DNA of 64,000 nt from Arthrobacter sp. TMP15. GTDB lineage: Bacteria; Actinomycetota; Actinomycetes; Actinomycetales; Micrococcaceae. The notes under the pieces were generated by a model, which made no database searches, was not told the DNA's origin, and saw nothing but the letters and a program-made list of their open reading frames with translations. Position 1 is the first letter of the stretch, and every line of letters begins with the position of its first letter. Location of the stretch: the NCBI RefSeq assembly GCF_039529835.1, contig NZ_CP154262.1:3286001-3350000 (forward strand), read 5' to 3'. Shown here in pieces: positions 52,493-62,292 of this stretch. A program made the translations under genes and the position numbers.

Positions 52493-54811
52493 ATGAGCGA
52501 GATTTCAACAGAGTCCGCAAAAAAATTCAACATCGACACAGTTGAAAATGCGGCCAGCACCCCCGAGGTTGAGCTTCCCTGGGCCGAGCTTGGTCTGAAG
52601 CAAAACGAGTTCGACGACGTCGTGAAAGTTCTGGGGCGACGCCCCACCGCCGCGGAACTAGCCATGTACTCGGTCATGTGGAGCGAGCACTGCTCCTACA
52701 AGTCTTCCAAGAATCATCTCCGGCAGTTCGGCGAAAAGGTGACGCCGGAGATGAAGAAGGACATGCTGGTGGGGATTGGCGAAAACGCCGGCGTCACCAA
52801 CTTGGGCAACGGCTGGGCGGTGACGTTCAAAATTGAATCCCACAACTCACCATCAATGATTGAGCCCTACCAAGGCGCAGCTACTGGCATTGGCGGCATT
52901 GTCCGCGACATCATTTCCATGGGTGCACGCCCGGTGGCTGTCATGGATCCGCTGCGTTTTGGCGCCATTGACCACCCGGACACAGCCCGGGTTATGCACG
53001 GTGCAGTGGCTGGAATCGGAGGGTACGGCAACTCGCTAGGCCTGCCGAATATTGGCGGCGAAATGGTCTTTGATTCTATTTACCAGGGCAATCCTCTAGT
53101 TAATGCGCTGGCCGTTGGCGTCATGCGCCACGAGGATATTCGCCTGGCTAATGCCTCCGGTAAGGGCAATAAAGTGGTGCTCTTTGGCGCACGCACAGGT
53201 GGCGACGGCATTGGCGGGGCCTCGATCCTGTCTTCAGAGTCCTTCGATGACACCAAGCCCTCCAAGCGCCCGGCCGTTCAGGTCGGTGACCCCTTCGCCG
53301 AGAAGGTCCTCATTGAATGCTGCCTGGAACTGTTTAAGGGATCCTTGGTTGAAGGTATCCAGGACTTGGGCGCCGCTGGTATTTCCTGCGCCACCAGTGA
53401 ACTGGCCTCCAACGGCGACGGCGGCATGGAAGTTGAGCTGACTAGCGTATTGCTGCGCGATCCTTCCCTGACACCTGGTGAAATCCTCATGTCAGAGTCT
53501 CAGGAACGCATGATGGCTGTTGTCTCACCGGAGAACGTTGCCGCATTTGAAGCGGCCATGGATAAGTGGGCCGTGGAGTACTCCTGGCTTGGCGAAGTCA
53601 CCGACACGGGCCGGTTAATCATCAAGTGGGACGGCGCGGTCATTGTCGACGTCGATCCCCGCACGGTGGCCCACGACGGTCCTGTGTACGACCGCCCCTA
53701 TGCCCGTCCGGAATGGCAGGATGCTCTGCAGGCTGACACCTTTACCGGGTCAGTTCAGGACGCTGGCCGCCCCGCCACACCGGGGGAACTCAAAGCTGCC
53801 ATCTTAGAACTCATTTCCTCCCCCAACCTGTGCTCGAAAGACTGGATCACCAACCAGTACGATCGCTACGTGGGCGGCAACACCTCCATGGCATTTCCGG
53901 ACGACGCCGGTGTGATCCGTGTTGATGAGCAGACCGGTCTGGGTGTTGCCCTGGCCACCGACGCCAACGGCCGGTACACCTTCCTTGACCCGTACCACGG
54001 TGCCCAGCTTGCCCTGGCTGAGGCTTACCGCAACGTTGCCACCTCCGGCGCCATCCCCATGGCTGTCAGCGACTGCTTGAACTTCGGCTCCCCAGAGGAC
54101 TCCGATGTTATGTGGCAGCTGGCCGAAGCCATCCGGGGCCTCTCCGACGCCTGCATGGTGCTTGGCATCCCGGTCACCGGCGGCAACGTTTCGCTCTACA
54201 ACCAGACTGGCTCCATACCCATCCACCCCACCCCCGTGGTAGCCGTGTTGGGCAAGTTCGACGACGTTGCCCGCCGCACGCCGTCGGGCTGGACTGAGGA
54301 TGGCCAGGCAATTTATCTGCTGGGTAACACCGCAAATGACCTGGATGGTTCCGAATGGGCCAACTTGCGCGGGCACTTGGGCGGGCTCCCGCCGGCTGTG
54401 AATCTTGAGCGCGAACGCGAACTGGGTGCGATTCTAATCAACGCCTCCCGTGACGGCATGATCGATTCAGCCCACGACCTCTCCGAAGGCGGCCTTGCCG
54501 CAGCCTTGGTTGAGTCGGCGCTGCGCTTTAACACCGGTGCCCGCGTGGCCCTAGATGAAGTAGGCGCCCGTGACGGCGTCGACGCATTCACCCTGCTCTT
54601 CTCCGAATCACAGGGACGCGCCATTGTGGCGGTTCCACGCAGCGAAGAAGTGCGTTTCAACGACATGTGCACTGCCCGGAACTTCCCGGTTGCACGTATT
54701 GGTGTTGTTGACGCCGCTGGTGAAACCCTGGACATACAGGGCCTGTTCAGTGCTCCACTGGACGAACTCCGCGAAGCACACGAGGGCACCCTGCCCAAAT
54801 ACTTCGGCTAG
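52493..54811 (+). CDS. purL: phosphoribosylformylglycinamidine synthase subunit PurL
   Basis: A 772-residue synthetase that converts formylglycinamide ribotide to formylglycinamidine ribotide in purine synthesis. [20 protein letters not shown] is near residue 61-80, the [20 protein letters not shown] motif near 111-130, and [10 protein letters not shown] near 187; a second repeat holds [14 protein letters not shown] and [12 protein letters not shown]. This is the small form of PurL that needs PurS and PurQ, both directly upstream. A palindromic terminator follows. Confidence 0.95.
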   Translation: MSEISTESAKKFNIDTVENAASTPEVELPWAELGLKQNEFDDVVKVLGRRPTAAELAMYSVMWSEHCSYKSSKNHLRQFGEKVTPEMKKDMLVGIGENAGVTNLGNGWAVTFKIESHNSPSMIEPYQGAATGIGGIVRDIISMGARPVAVMDPLRFGAIDHPDTARVMHGAVAGIGGYGNSLGLPNIGGEMVFDSIYQGNPLVNALAVGVMRHEDIRLANASGKGNKVVLFGARTGGDGIGGASILSSESFDDTKPSKRPAVQVGDPFAEKVLIECCLELFKGSLVEGIQDLGAAGISCATSELASNGDGGMEVELTSVLLRDPSLTPGEILMSESQERMMAVVSPENVAAFEAAMDKWAVEYSWLGEVTDTGRLIIKWDGAVIVDVDPRTVAHDGPVYDRPYARPEWQDALQADTFTGSVQDAGRPATPGELKAAILELISSPNLCSKDWITNQYDRYVGGNTSMAFPDDAGVIRVDEQTGLGVALATDANGRYTFLDPYHGAQLALAEAYRNVATSGAIPMAVSDCLNFGSPEDSDVMWQLAEAIRGLSDACMVLGIPVTGGNVSLYNQTGSIPIHPTPVVAVLGKFDDVARRTPSGWTEDGQAIYLLGNTANDLDGSEWANLRGHLGGLPPAVNLERERELGAILINASRDGMIDSAHDLSEGGLAAALVESALRFNTGARVALDEVGARDGVDAFTLLFSESQGRAIVAVPRSEEVRFNDMCTARNFPVARIGVVDAAGETLDIQGLFSAPLDELREAHEGTLPKYFG

Positions 54812-54816
54812 TTCCC

Positions 54817-54873
54817 CAACTTCGCACCATTTCCTGGTCGCTAGCGACCAGGAAATGGTGCCCCTCGAAGTTG
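54817..54873. terminator. very long palindrome between purL and the next convergent gene
   Basis: 54825-54860 is a perfect 36-base palindrome centred on GCTAGC (arm CACCATTTCCTGGTCGCT). Beyond it, CAACTTCG (54817-54824) pairs with CGAAGTTG (54866-54873) across a 5-base bulge. No T-run. It should end transcription from both sides. Confidence 0.75.
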
Positions 54874-54888
54874 TGGGCCCAGTTGTGG

Positions 54889-55470
54889 CTAGAAACCTCC
54901 TGCTAGTGTGCGTGCGGCCTTTTGATACGACCGGCTAACACCGGCTTGGGCGAGTTTTGTAACAGGGGCGCCCAAGGCGTAGATAAACCCTGCAGGCTTA
55001 CTGAAAGCCAACAATCTAAAGAACACGCGACCATCAGAGGCTTTCATCGCGATGAACGCCTCCTCGCCCAACGCCGGATGCCCAGGCAAAGTGCCATACC
55101 CAAAACCTGTCATCTGAACCTCACTGCCGTCGGGCCCAGAGAGCGTCTTGGATTCCAGCGCCCAAACCACTTCGCAGGGTGCCGGAAGCCGGAGTCTGCC
55201 CACCCCAAAACCACTGACAACGCGGGCGCCAACTACCGCCCGCGGCGGTGCCGAGACTTGCAGACCGGAACGCCGTTGAATCTCCCAGGTCATGATGCCC
55301 TCGGCCAGCGCTGTGTAAGCCTCGGATCCCGCTCCAACCGCCATAGTCTTATCGACGTGGTCAAAGCCCTGCGGCCATTCCATTTCGCCAGCACTTTTTT
55401 GTGCCGCCAAACGGGTCAATCCAAGGTATGGGTAGTTCAAACTAGGAATAGTTTTTTCCGACACGCGCAC
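54889..55470 (-). CDS. DUF1990 family protein
   Basis: A 193-residue protein. PYLGLTRLAAQKSAGEMEWP near the N-terminus, AALAEGIMTWEIQRRSGLQV-type sequence near residue 60, and the C-terminal LPGHPALGEEAFIAMKASDG with FRLLAFSKPA match DUF1990, a lipid-binding-like fold of unknown role. It overlaps the end of the MmcQ-type gene by 29 bases, so it is the third gene of a minus-strand operon. Confidence 0.8.
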   Translation of the reverse strand: MRVSEKTIPSLNYPYLGLTRLAAQKSAGEMEWPQGFDHVDKTMAVGAGSEAYTALAEGIMTWEIQRRSGLQVSAPPRAVVGARVVSGFGVGRLRLPAPCEVVWALESKTLSGPDGSEVQMTGFGYGTLPGHPALGEEAFIAMKASDGRVFFRLLAFSKPAGFIYALGAPVTKLAQAGVSRSYQKAARTLAGGF

Positions 55471-55846
55471 TCCATTTCAACGAAACTTGTTGCTTCTTGG
55501 ACAAGCCATCCACCACCAGATCGTAAGAATCCTCCAGCATGTCCAGGACCATTTGGGTCTCCACCAACGAGGTATCCACGGAGTTCCAATGCCTTTTGTT
55601 CATATGGTAAGCACCGGTAATTCCGGGATTCGCCGCACGCAGCACTGGGGCCAGCTCAGGATCGCATTTGTAGCTGATGCGCAACGGCTCACCCTCTAGA
55701 TCACCTAACGCAAACACTTTTCCTGGGCGATCCCCGCTTGGCGCCTTGACCTTAAAAACACTAATTTCCGGCCCAAACGGGAAGTCTTCATATGCACCCG
55801 TCAGAGCCAGAGCTGCAGCACGCAAGATATCCACACTGATACTCAT
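55442..55846 (-). CDS. MmcQ/YjbR family protein
   Basis: A 134-residue protein with the YjbR fold: LALTGAYEDFPFGPEISVFK near the N-terminus, PLRISYKCDPELAPVLRAAN in the middle and MNKRHWNSVDTSLVETQMVL, then DMLEDSYDLVVDGL. The family is often called DNA-binding by structural likeness only. Its ATG overlaps the upstream reductase stop by four bases. Confidence 0.85.
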   Translation of the reverse strand: MSISVDILRAAALALTGAYEDFPFGPEISVFKVKAPSGDRPGKVFALGDLEGEPLRISYKCDPELAPVLRAANPGITGAYHMNKRHWNSVDTSLVETQMVLDMLEDSYDLVVDGLSKKQQVSLKWSARVGKNYS

Positions 55847-56418
55847 GGCTGGGCCCCATTTACGCCAGGACGGACCTCATAGTTCAGGACGGCGAATTCG
55901 CCTTGTTGGCTGACGCTACGGAGCTTGAGCCGCTCGGCACCGAGTGTCCTGGGTAGCAACGGCATCCCCGCAACCAGTGCCGCCGGAGCCACTGTGAGAG
56001 TGATTTCATCTAGAGCATCGCAGTCAAGGAACTGACCGGCCACGTCTCCTCCTCCTACAACCCAAACGTTCTTCTCCCGCGCAGCGTCCTTGATCTCCGC
56101 CAGCACGTGAGCCACAGGACCGTTAACGAAGCGAACGTCGGCTCCCTCGGGCACGGGCAACGTGCGGCTAGTGAAGACGTAGGTGGGTTTCCTGCCGTAA
56201 TATTGCTGCCACTTTTGCGGTTCTGCAATCAGGTTCTCAGCCGCTAAGACCCATTCGTAAGTTGATGCTCCCTCAACGAAAACACCCACCGTGTCCATGA
56301 ACGCGGCAAGGTCCGGCCCATCCGTTTCATCCACAGCAAAAAGCCACTCCAGTGAATGGTTTGAATCAGCCAAAAAGCCGTTCAACGTTGCCGCAGTGTA
56401 GTAAATAATTGCCGTCAT
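55843..56418 (-). CDS. dihydrofolate reductase-like (RibD C-terminal) protein
   Basis: A 191-residue NADPH-binding protein of the RibD_C/DHFR-like family: IIYYTAATLNGFLADSNHSL at the start, FVEGASTYEWVLAAENL, TYVFTSRTLPVPEGADVRFV, and NVWVVGGGDVAGQFLDCDAL near residue 125. Short stand-alone forms like this have unproven substrates; they are not the essential dihydrofolate reductase. First gene of a three-gene operon. Confidence 0.85.
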   Translation of the reverse strand: MTAIIYYTAATLNGFLADSNHSLEWLFAVDETDGPDLAAFMDTVGVFVEGASTYEWVLAAENLIAEPQKWQQYYGRKPTYVFTSRTLPVPEGADVRFVNGPVAHVLAEIKDAAREKNVWVVGGGDVAGQFLDCDALDEITLTVAPAALVAGMPLLPRTLGAERLKLRSVSQQGEFAVLNYEVRPGVNGAQP

Positions 56419-56482
56419 GGATCTAACGCTACAGCTTGGCGAGGGTCACCGCTCGTCCACTTCCGGGCTACGGGGCGGAAAG

Positions 56483-57184
56483 TTACTTCACACCCAAATA
56501 GTCCTCCAGCAGCACAACCTTCAGACCTGCCGCCTTCTGTGCTTTCACAAAAGCAGCCAGGTCAGCAGGGAACTCTGGGCGGAAATGCATCAGCACAATC
56601 TCACCCGGTCGCAGCGCCGCTCCCACTTGATAATCCATTCCCCCCGCATTTGCCTTGCTTTCCCAGTCCACGATCGCTTTCATGCCGCACGCAGCTGCTG
56701 CTTGTCGTGTTGCCTGAGTGTAGGGTCCCCCGGGTGGCCGGAAGAAAACCGGACGCCGGCCGTACTGTTTTTCCGCAAAGTCGGCCATGCCACAGATTTC
56801 AGCCTTCTGCTGTTCGTAGCTCAAGTTGATGAATCCCAAATTGTGGCTCATGCTGTGGTTCTCAACCAGGTGTCCGCCCGCCATATACTTCTGGTAAAAA
56901 GTCGGGTCCGAGGCAATGAAAGTCTGTGCCAAAAACAGCGACGCTTTGATGCGTTCCTCTTCAAGCAGCAACAGATCCGAGTCCCGCCTCACAGCTCCAT
57001 CATCAAGGGTCAGAAACACCACCTTCTGTGCTGTCGGAATTTTGGTCAGTACAGGGACCATCCCGTTTTCGATGGGCGGCAGCACGTACCAAACGCCCAC
57101 TGCGGCCAGAAACAGGACGAAGGCAATACTCAGGGAACCGATCACGCGGTTGAGGCGGCGGGATTGGTGAAGATGACGTGGCAT
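56483..57184 (-). CDS. polysaccharide deacetylase family protein
   Basis: A 233-residue protein: an N-terminal membrane anchor (VIGSLSIAFVLFLAAVGVWY) and a NodB-type domain. The metal and catalytic motifs are TLDDGA (usually TFDDG) near residue 55, HSMSH near 109 and RPPGGPYTQATRQAA near 149. The deacetylase likely acts on peptidoglycan or a polysaccharide at the cell surface. Confidence 0.85.
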   Translation of the reverse strand: MPRHLHQSRRLNRVIGSLSIAFVLFLAAVGVWYVLPPIENGMVPVLTKIPTAQKVVFLTLDDGAVRRDSDLLLLEEERIKASLFLAQTFIASDPTFYQKYMAGGHLVENHSMSHNLGFINLSYEQQKAEICGMADFAEKQYGRRPVFFRPPGGPYTQATRQAAAACGMKAIVDWESKANAGGMDYQVGAALRPGEIVLMHFRPEFPADLAAFVKAQKAAGLKVVLLEDYLGVK

Positions 57185-57259
57185 GTCTTCTTTTCGGGCT
57201 GGGTATGGGCGCGTGGGGGTACTGCCTGCAAAGATGCATGACGGGAGTGGACTTTGAGG

Positions 57260-57676
57260 TTAAAGCCCCAGGGGTCCGGCTTCAATTTTGGGACAGGTGT
57301 CCATAACCACGCCTAGTCCGGCTGCGGTTGCCCGCGCGGCGGCAGCCTCATCAGCCACACCCAGCTGAAGCCAAACCGCTTTGGCACCCACGGCTATAGC
57401 CTGATCCACAACCTCCCCCACTCGGGAAGAATTCACAAAGCAATCAACCACATCAATGCTCCCTGGCACTGCGGCGAGTGTTTTATAGCCCTGTGCACCA
57501 TGGACGTCATCACCCTTTAAGCTCACGGGAATAATCTCCTGGCCAAGGTCCCGCTGCAGAAAGCGGGCCACCTCGAAAGCAGCACGCTGAGGATTATTGG
57601 AAAGTCCCACCACGGCCCAGCGCCCCGGGGTGGTCATAAGTGTACGGATCAGCTCCGGGTCATTGATGTGTGCCAT
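57260..57676 (-). CDS. CoA-binding (YccU-like) protein
   Basis: A 138-residue protein with a Rossmann-type CoA-binding domain: WAVVGLSNNPQRAAFEVARF near residue 19-38, then IIPVSLKGDDVHGAQGYKTL, IDVVDCFVNSSRVGEVVDQA and VWLQLGVADEAAAARATAAG. The family is found in most bacteria; its role is unclear. Confidence 0.88.
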   Translation of the reverse strand: MAHINDPELIRTLMTTPGRWAVVGLSNNPQRAAFEVARFLQRDLGQEIIPVSLKGDDVHGAQGYKTLAAVPGSIDVVDCFVNSSRVGEVVDQAIAVGAKAVWLQLGVADEAAAARATAAGLGVVMDTCPKIEAGPLGL

Positions 57677-57753
57677 ATCTGAAGCGTAACCGCAGTGGTC
57701 GCCTCAGTCCGTTCGTGACGGTCGCGGTTAGGAACAATATTTCGCTTCTTTAT

Positions 57754-58266
57754 TTAGGCGTCAACGAATGATTCACCCGTGCCGGGCCGGTCGTTGTCCC
57801 CGGAGTCGGTTTCTTGCTCTTCGTCCTCTTCAGGCAGGTCATCAATGTCCACGTAATCGGTGCTGGTGAGCTCTTCCGTGTAAGCCGCCCAGAACTCATT
57901 GGGTGCCGCTGCACCAGGATCAAGGGCCAGCAATTGGGTGTGGAAGGATTTTTTTACCTCGGAGAAGTCCTCATCATCTTCCGGCCCAACAGTGTCCCTG
58001 TCAATGGAAGCCCACGCCGCCACAATGGCCGGAAAGGTTTCCAAAGAAGAGGCGATGAGAGTCTCTTCATCTTCACAGACATACATCAGGGCGGTGCTGC
58101 TGCGATCGACAACCACGAACTGGAAATCCTCGTCGTTGCAAACGATTGCACGCCCGGATGCATCATCGGCAAAAGGTGGCTTGAGCCATTGCCCATCCAA
58201 CGGCACATCTTCAAGTGCCCCTGGATACATCACTTCCAGCACTGCCCAAATCTTCTCGTCATTCAT
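57754..58266 (-). CDS. hypothetical acidic protein
   Basis: A 170-residue protein. The first 100 residues look folded (IWAVLEVMYPGALEDVPLDG then VVVDRSSTALMYVCEDEETL). The C-terminal 35 residues are very acidic (DIDDLPEEDEEQETDSGDND) and probably disordered. A resemblance to SUKH-like immunity folds is possible but not supported enough. Between a CoA-binding protein gene and a nitrilase-family gene, all on the minus strand. Confidence 0.65.
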   Translation of the reverse strand: MNDEKIWAVLEVMYPGALEDVPLDGQWLKPPFADDASGRAIVCNDEDFQFVVVDRSSTALMYVCEDEETLIASSLETFPAIVAAWASIDRDTVGPEDDEDFSEVKKSFHTQLLALDPGAAAPNEFWAAYTEELTSTDYVDIDDLPEEDEEQETDSGDNDRPGTGESFVDA

Positions 58267-58329
58267 GATTGCCTCCTGCTCGTACTCTTGACACTAATGA
58301 CAGCTGGTCGCTGGCGTCAACGGCGAGTT

Positions 58330-59142
58330 TCAGCTGGCAGGGACCACCACTGAATTACTTTCAAATCGGCGGTTGAGTAATACGGGCAGGAACTCTCGAA
58401 CTTCTTCAATACGCCTGTGGGTAACATCGGTAGTCGCTACGCCTTCATCTTCGTCATTGAGGAAGTCGGCCGGGATCCCCATAGGGTCAAGAATCACCGA
58501 GTGCCCGATGCAGTGCTTGCTGGATGTTCCGGCAGCCGCCACCCAGCACGTATTTTCGATGGCACGAGCTTTAAGGAGAGTCTCCCAATGCTCGATTTTG
58601 TGTTCGCCCTTGAACCAGGCAGCCGAGACACAGATCAGGTCCGCTCCTGAGACGGCCAGCGCGCGCGCGAGTTCCGGGAATCGGATGTCGTAGCAGGTCA
58701 TGATGCCCACCTTGAAACCGCCAACGTCAACCGTCGTCATGCCCCTGTCGCTAGGCTTGATTCGGGTGGATTCCTGGTAAGAAAAGGCATCGTACAGGTG
58801 CAGTTTCCGGTAGGTGCCCAGGATCTCACCGTCATCCCCAACAGCAACAACAGTGTTGTACGGACGGTTTTCGCCGCTTGATTCATACCCACCGGCAATG
58901 ATGGCGATCCCCACCTCGGCAGCAACCATGGACAGGCCCTGCACAAATGTGCTCCAATTCGCATCAACTGCAGCCACAAAATCACCTACTACCCGGCCAA
59001 CGGAGAACATTGCCTCCTCCGGGAACAGGATGAGTTTGCTGCCTTCTTGTGCCGCCGTTGTCGAAAGACGGCGCATGGTATCCAGGTTTGCCGTGACATC
59101 GGGACCTGGGTTGAACTGTCCAACACTGACTTTCATGGCCAT
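58330..59142 (-). CDS. carbon-nitrogen hydrolase (nitrilase family)
   Basis: A 270-residue hydrolase with the Glu-Lys-Cys triad: Glu42 in ILFPEEAMF, Lys113 in YRKLHLYDAF, and Cys150 in IMTCYDIRFPELARAL. The layout suits nitrilase-like amidases such as omega-amidase or deaminated-glutathione amidase; the substrate is not fixed. The ATG has AAGGA upstream on the minus strand. It lies upstream of a hypothetical acidic protein gene and downstream, in order, of purA. Confidence 0.9.
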   Translation of the reverse strand: MAMKVSVGQFNPGPDVTANLDTMRRLSTTAAQEGSKLILFPEEAMFSVGRVVGDFVAAVDANWSTFVQGLSMVAAEVGIAIIAGGYESSGENRPYNTVVAVGDDGEILGTYRKLHLYDAFSYQESTRIKPSDRGMTTVDVGGFKVGIMTCYDIRFPELARALAVSGADLICVSAAWFKGEHKIEHWETLLKARAIENTCWVAAAGTSSKHCIGHSVILDPMGIPADFLNDEDEGVATTDVTHRRIEEVREFLPVLLNRRFESNSVVVPAS

Positions 59143-59227
59143 GCGTCCTTTCGGTGGATTTCTGATCCAACCAGCCTAGCCCGAGATTCCGCTGCCGCGG
59201 CCCTGCATCCTTCACCACAGCAAAAAA

Positions 59228-59273
59228 GGAAAGGACGACGTGCGGAACTTTAGTTCCGCACGTCGTCCTTTCC
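59228..59273 (-). terminator. rho-independent terminator of purA
   Basis: A perfect 22-base stem (59228-59249 with 59252-59273) with a two-base loop. Read on the minus strand, after the purA stop, it ends in a run of six T (complement of 59222-59227). A textbook intrinsic terminator. Confidence 0.9.
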
Positions 59274-59315
59274 CGGCGTTCGGTACAGCTAGGGGCAACC
59301 CTCTTTAGGCACCGG

Positions 59316-60608
59316 CTACTTATCGTTGATCAGGTCGTGCCGGACAATCGTCTGATCCCGATCCGGCCCTACGCCAATGGCAGAGATCCGGGTACCAGAC
59401 ATGCCTTCAAGCGCCAGGATGTAGCTGCGCGCGTTTTCCGGCAAGTCTTCCATGGTCCGAGCCGTGCTGATGTCCTCGGTCCAACCGGGGAAGTACTCGT
59501 AAATGGGCTTGGCGTGGTGAAACTCAGTCTGCGTCATGGGCATTTCGTTATGTCGCACACCATCAACGTCATAGGCAACGCAGACAGGAATCTGTTCGAT
59601 TCCTGTGAGCACGTCCAGCTTGGTGACGAAGTAATCGGTGAAGCCGTTCACACGAGACGCGTGGCGGGCAAGGAGGGCGTCATACCAGCCGCAGCGGCGG
59701 GGGCGCCCGGTATTGACGCCAAACTCTCCGCCAGTCTTCTGCAGGTAGATGCCCATGTCATCGAACAGTTCGGTGGGGAACGGGCCGGCGCCAACCCGCG
59801 TTGTGTAGGCCTTGATAATACCTACAGCGCGCGTGATGCGGGTGGGGCCAATGCCTGAGCCAACGCTTGCCCCTCCCGCTGTGGGGTTGGATGAGGTCAC
59901 GAACGGGTAGGTGCCATGATCAACATCCAAGAAGGTTGCCTGGCCACCCTCCATGAGCACAACTTCGCCACGGTCCAACGCCTCATTCAACACATAAGTT
60001 GCGTCGATAACCATAGGACGTACACGCTGCGCGAAACTCAGGAAGTACTCAACCACTTCCTCCACTTCAACGTCGCGGCGGTTGTAGACCTTCACAAGAA
60101 GTTCATTCTTTTGCTTAAGTGAGCCTTCCACTTTTTGCCGCAAAATCGATTCGTCAAAGAGGTCTTGAACGCGGATCCCCAGACGAGCCACCTTGTCCAT
60201 GTAGGCCGGCCCGATGCCGCGACCCGTTGTGCCTATGGCGCGGCTGCCAAGGAAGCGTTCCGTGACCTTATCCAACACCTGGTGGTACGGGGCCACGAGG
60301 TGCGCGTTGGCTGAAATGCGCAGCTTGGAGGTGTCCGCCCCGCGCGCTTCCAGTCCCTCAATTTCTTCAAATAGGGCTTCAAGGTTCACCACGCAACCGT
60401 TGCCGATGATGGGTGTTGCATTGGGGCTTAGAATACCGGCCGGAAGGAGCTTGAGCTCATACTTCTCACCGCCTACAACTACTGTGTGCCCTGCATTGTT
60501 GCCGCCATTGGGCTTGACAACATAGTCGACCAAACCACCCAGAAGATCTGTGGCCTTGCCTTTACCTTCGTCACCCCACTGGGCGCCTACGATTACGATT
60601 GCTGGCAT
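59316..60608 (-). CDS. purA: adenylosuccinate synthetase
   Basis: A 430-residue GTP-dependent enzyme that joins IMP and aspartate, the first committed step to [23 protein letters not shown] near residue 5-24 holds the catalytic Asp and the GTP-loop; [20 protein letters not shown] near 37-56, [20 protein letters not shown] near 132-151 and [15 protein letters not shown] near 300 are conserved. ATG 60608 has GGGAGGG upstream; a seven-residue N-terminal extension in the same frame is not conserved. Terminated by the hairpin at 59228. Confidence 0.95.
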   Translation of the reverse strand: MPAIVIVGAQWGDEGKGKATDLLGGLVDYVVKPNGGNNAGHTVVVGGEKYELKLLPAGILSPNATPIIGNGCVVNLEALFEEIEGLEARGADTSKLRISANAHLVAPYHQVLDKVTERFLGSRAIGTTGRGIGPAYMDKVARLGIRVQDLFDESILRQKVEGSLKQKNELLVKVYNRRDVEVEEVVEYFLSFAQRVRPMVIDATYVLNEALDRGEVVLMEGGQATFLDVDHGTYPFVTSSNPTAGGASVGSGIGPTRITRAVGIIKAYTTRVGAGPFPTELFDDMGIYLQKTGGEFGVNTGRPRRCGWYDALLARHASRVNGFTDYFVTKLDVLTGIEQIPVCVAYDVDGVRHNEMPMTQTEFHHAKPIYEYFPGWTEDISTARTMEDLPENARSYILALEGMSGTRISAIGVGPDRDQTIVRHDLINDK

Positions 60609-60629
60609 GGGACCCTCCCCCTTGCTCAT

Positions 60630-60908
60630 AAGTTGAGCCGGGCGCTGCGAAATCGGCTGTTGCCGTGCACCGTCCGGTCACGAAAATACCCCTTGGAAAC
60701 CGCTTGGCGGAACGGCGGGCGCGTAGCGCGCGCCTTACCTGACCAAGCGAACAAGGGGGTCTTACCTCAGAAGTTTACCGGAACCACCACGGAGGTGCAC
60801 ATTGAGCCCAGGATACCGCCGCGGCGCGCGTCATCCACACTGATGTTCCACACTGTTTTCCACACTGCGTCAGGGGAACACCACAGGCCTGAATCGCAAT
60901 GGAGGGGT
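60630..60908. other. intergenic, upstream of purA
   Basis: About 280 bases on the 5' side of purA. It should hold its promoter. No coding frame has convincing bias and no riboswitch-like block is evident. Confidence 0.4.
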
Positions 60909-60939
60909 TGGTGGGCCAGGTAGGGTACCTGGCCCACCA
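60909..60939 (-). terminator. hairpin after the formamidase gene
   Basis: TGGTGGGCCAGGT (60909-60921) pairs perfectly with ACCTGGCCCACCA (60927-60939) around a 5-base loop, 44 bases beyond the formamidase stop on the minus strand. Little T-run follows. Confidence 0.65.
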
Positions 60940-60982
60940 TTCACAAGTAGCAGCCGCTCATCTTGTTATGCGCACACCACTA

Positions 60983-62242
60983 CTACCCGGCATTGGCCGC
61001 CCGTGGTGCGCCCATGCCCGGATTGATCTGATAGGGCCCTGCAGCGGATGGCCGCACGTCGAAATCAAACATCGCGGTGGGTAGGTACACCGTGGAGCAC
61101 GAGTTTGGAATATCCACCACCCCGGAAAGCCGGCCCTCGATGGGTGCGGCGCCCAACAGTAGGTATGACTGCTCGGGTGCGTAGCCGAATTTGGCCAGAT
61201 AATCGATGGCGTGCAGGCATGCCCGTTGGTACGACAGGTGCGAATCGAGGTATCTCTGTTCCCCGTCAAGGGTGACGGAGGTGCCGGAGAACGCCAGCCA
61301 CTCGCTGAACGCCGGCTCTACCCGGCCGGGCATGAAGATAGCGTTTTCGCTGACACCGTATGTGTCCATGCCACCCTTGATGATGTCCACCCGAAGGTCG
61401 ACAAAGCCACCCATTTCAATAGCACCACAGAAGGTGATCTCGCCATCTCCCTGGGAGAAGTGCAGGTCTCCAACCGAGAAATTGGCACCGTCCACGAATA
61501 CTGGGTAGAAGATCCTGGACCCCTTGGAGAGGTTCTTGATGTCCTGGTTTCCGCCATTTTCACGCGGCGGGGCAGTCCTTGCCCCCTCACCGCCTACACG
61601 AGCCCATTGATCGCGGGGCAGCCCGCCAAGAACTGCATGCTCCGCTTCCGGAGGTAGCGCCAGCGGTGGCATACGGTGCGGGTCGGTAGCAATCAAATCT
61701 CCTTCGCGCTTGTTCCATTTAGCCAGCAGCTGGGCAGAGGGTGCTGTCCCCATCAGGCCAGGGTGAATCAACCCTTCGAAGCGGACCTCCGGGACGTGCC
61801 GGGAGGTGGCGACTTGTCCGGTAAAGTCCCAAATTGCTTTGTAGGCATCGGGGAATTGATCAACAAGGAAACTACCTCCATTATTTTTGGAGAAGATGCC
61901 TGTGTAGCCCCAGCCCTGTCCGGCCAACGGCCCCGAATCTTCCTGCGGAATCGGCCCCACATCGAGAATGTCAACAACCAGCAAATCCCCGGGTTTAGCT
62001 CCTTCAATACCGAAAGGACCGGAGAGTTTATGCACCGTCAACAATGGTGCATTGAGAATATCCTGGGCTGAGTCGTCATTGACAATAGCCCCGTCAAACC
62101 ATTCCCGGCAGTCCACCCGGAAAACGTCTCCGGGCTTAACCACTGCCACGGGAGGAATTTCCGGGTGCCACCTATTGTGTCCGAGCTTCTGTTGATCTTC
62201 GAATTTCTTGGTTGAATCGAGAGGGAATAACACTTCAGGCAT
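60983..62242 (-). CDS. fmdA: formamidase
   Basis: A 419-residue FmdA/AmdA hydrolase that cleaves formamide to formate and ammonia. Family segments are WHPEIPPVAVVKPGDVFRVD near residue 25-44, KPGDLLVVDILDVGPIP near 83-99, GWGYTGIFSKNNGGSFLVDQ near 109-128, GLIHPGLMGTAPS near 155-167 and SVGDLHFSQGDGEITFCGAI near 258-277. It is longer and of another subgroup than the family member at 6482. The FmdB zinc-ribbon gene lies just upstream on the same strand, the classical pair. Confidence 0.92.
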   Translation of the reverse strand: MPEVLFPLDSTKKFEDQQKLGHNRWHPEIPPVAVVKPGDVFRVDCREWFDGAIVNDDSAQDILNAPLLTVHKLSGPFGIEGAKPGDLLVVDILDVGPIPQEDSGPLAGQGWGYTGIFSKNNGGSFLVDQFPDAYKAIWDFTGQVATSRHVPEVRFEGLIHPGLMGTAPSAQLLAKWNKREGDLIATDPHRMPPLALPPEAEHAVLGGLPRDQWARVGGEGARTAPPRENGGNQDIKNLSKGSRIFYPVFVDGANFSVGDLHFSQGDGEITFCGAIEMGGFVDLRVDIIKGGMDTYGVSENAIFMPGRVEPAFSEWLAFSGTSVTLDGEQRYLDSHLSYQRACLHAIDYLAKFGYAPEQSYLLLGAAPIEGRLSGVVDIPNSCSTVYLPTAMFDFDVRPSAAGPYQINPGMGAPRAANAG

Positions 62243-62292
62243 TAGATTTCTCCTAACGAACTCTTCGTGGAATCACTTCTTCTCTTCGCGGC

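Noticed and set aside
56417-57241. Long plus-strand frame of 274 codons
   Set aside because: It lies opposite the polysaccharide deacetylase gene, whose domain motifs are clear; the plus frame has no family features.
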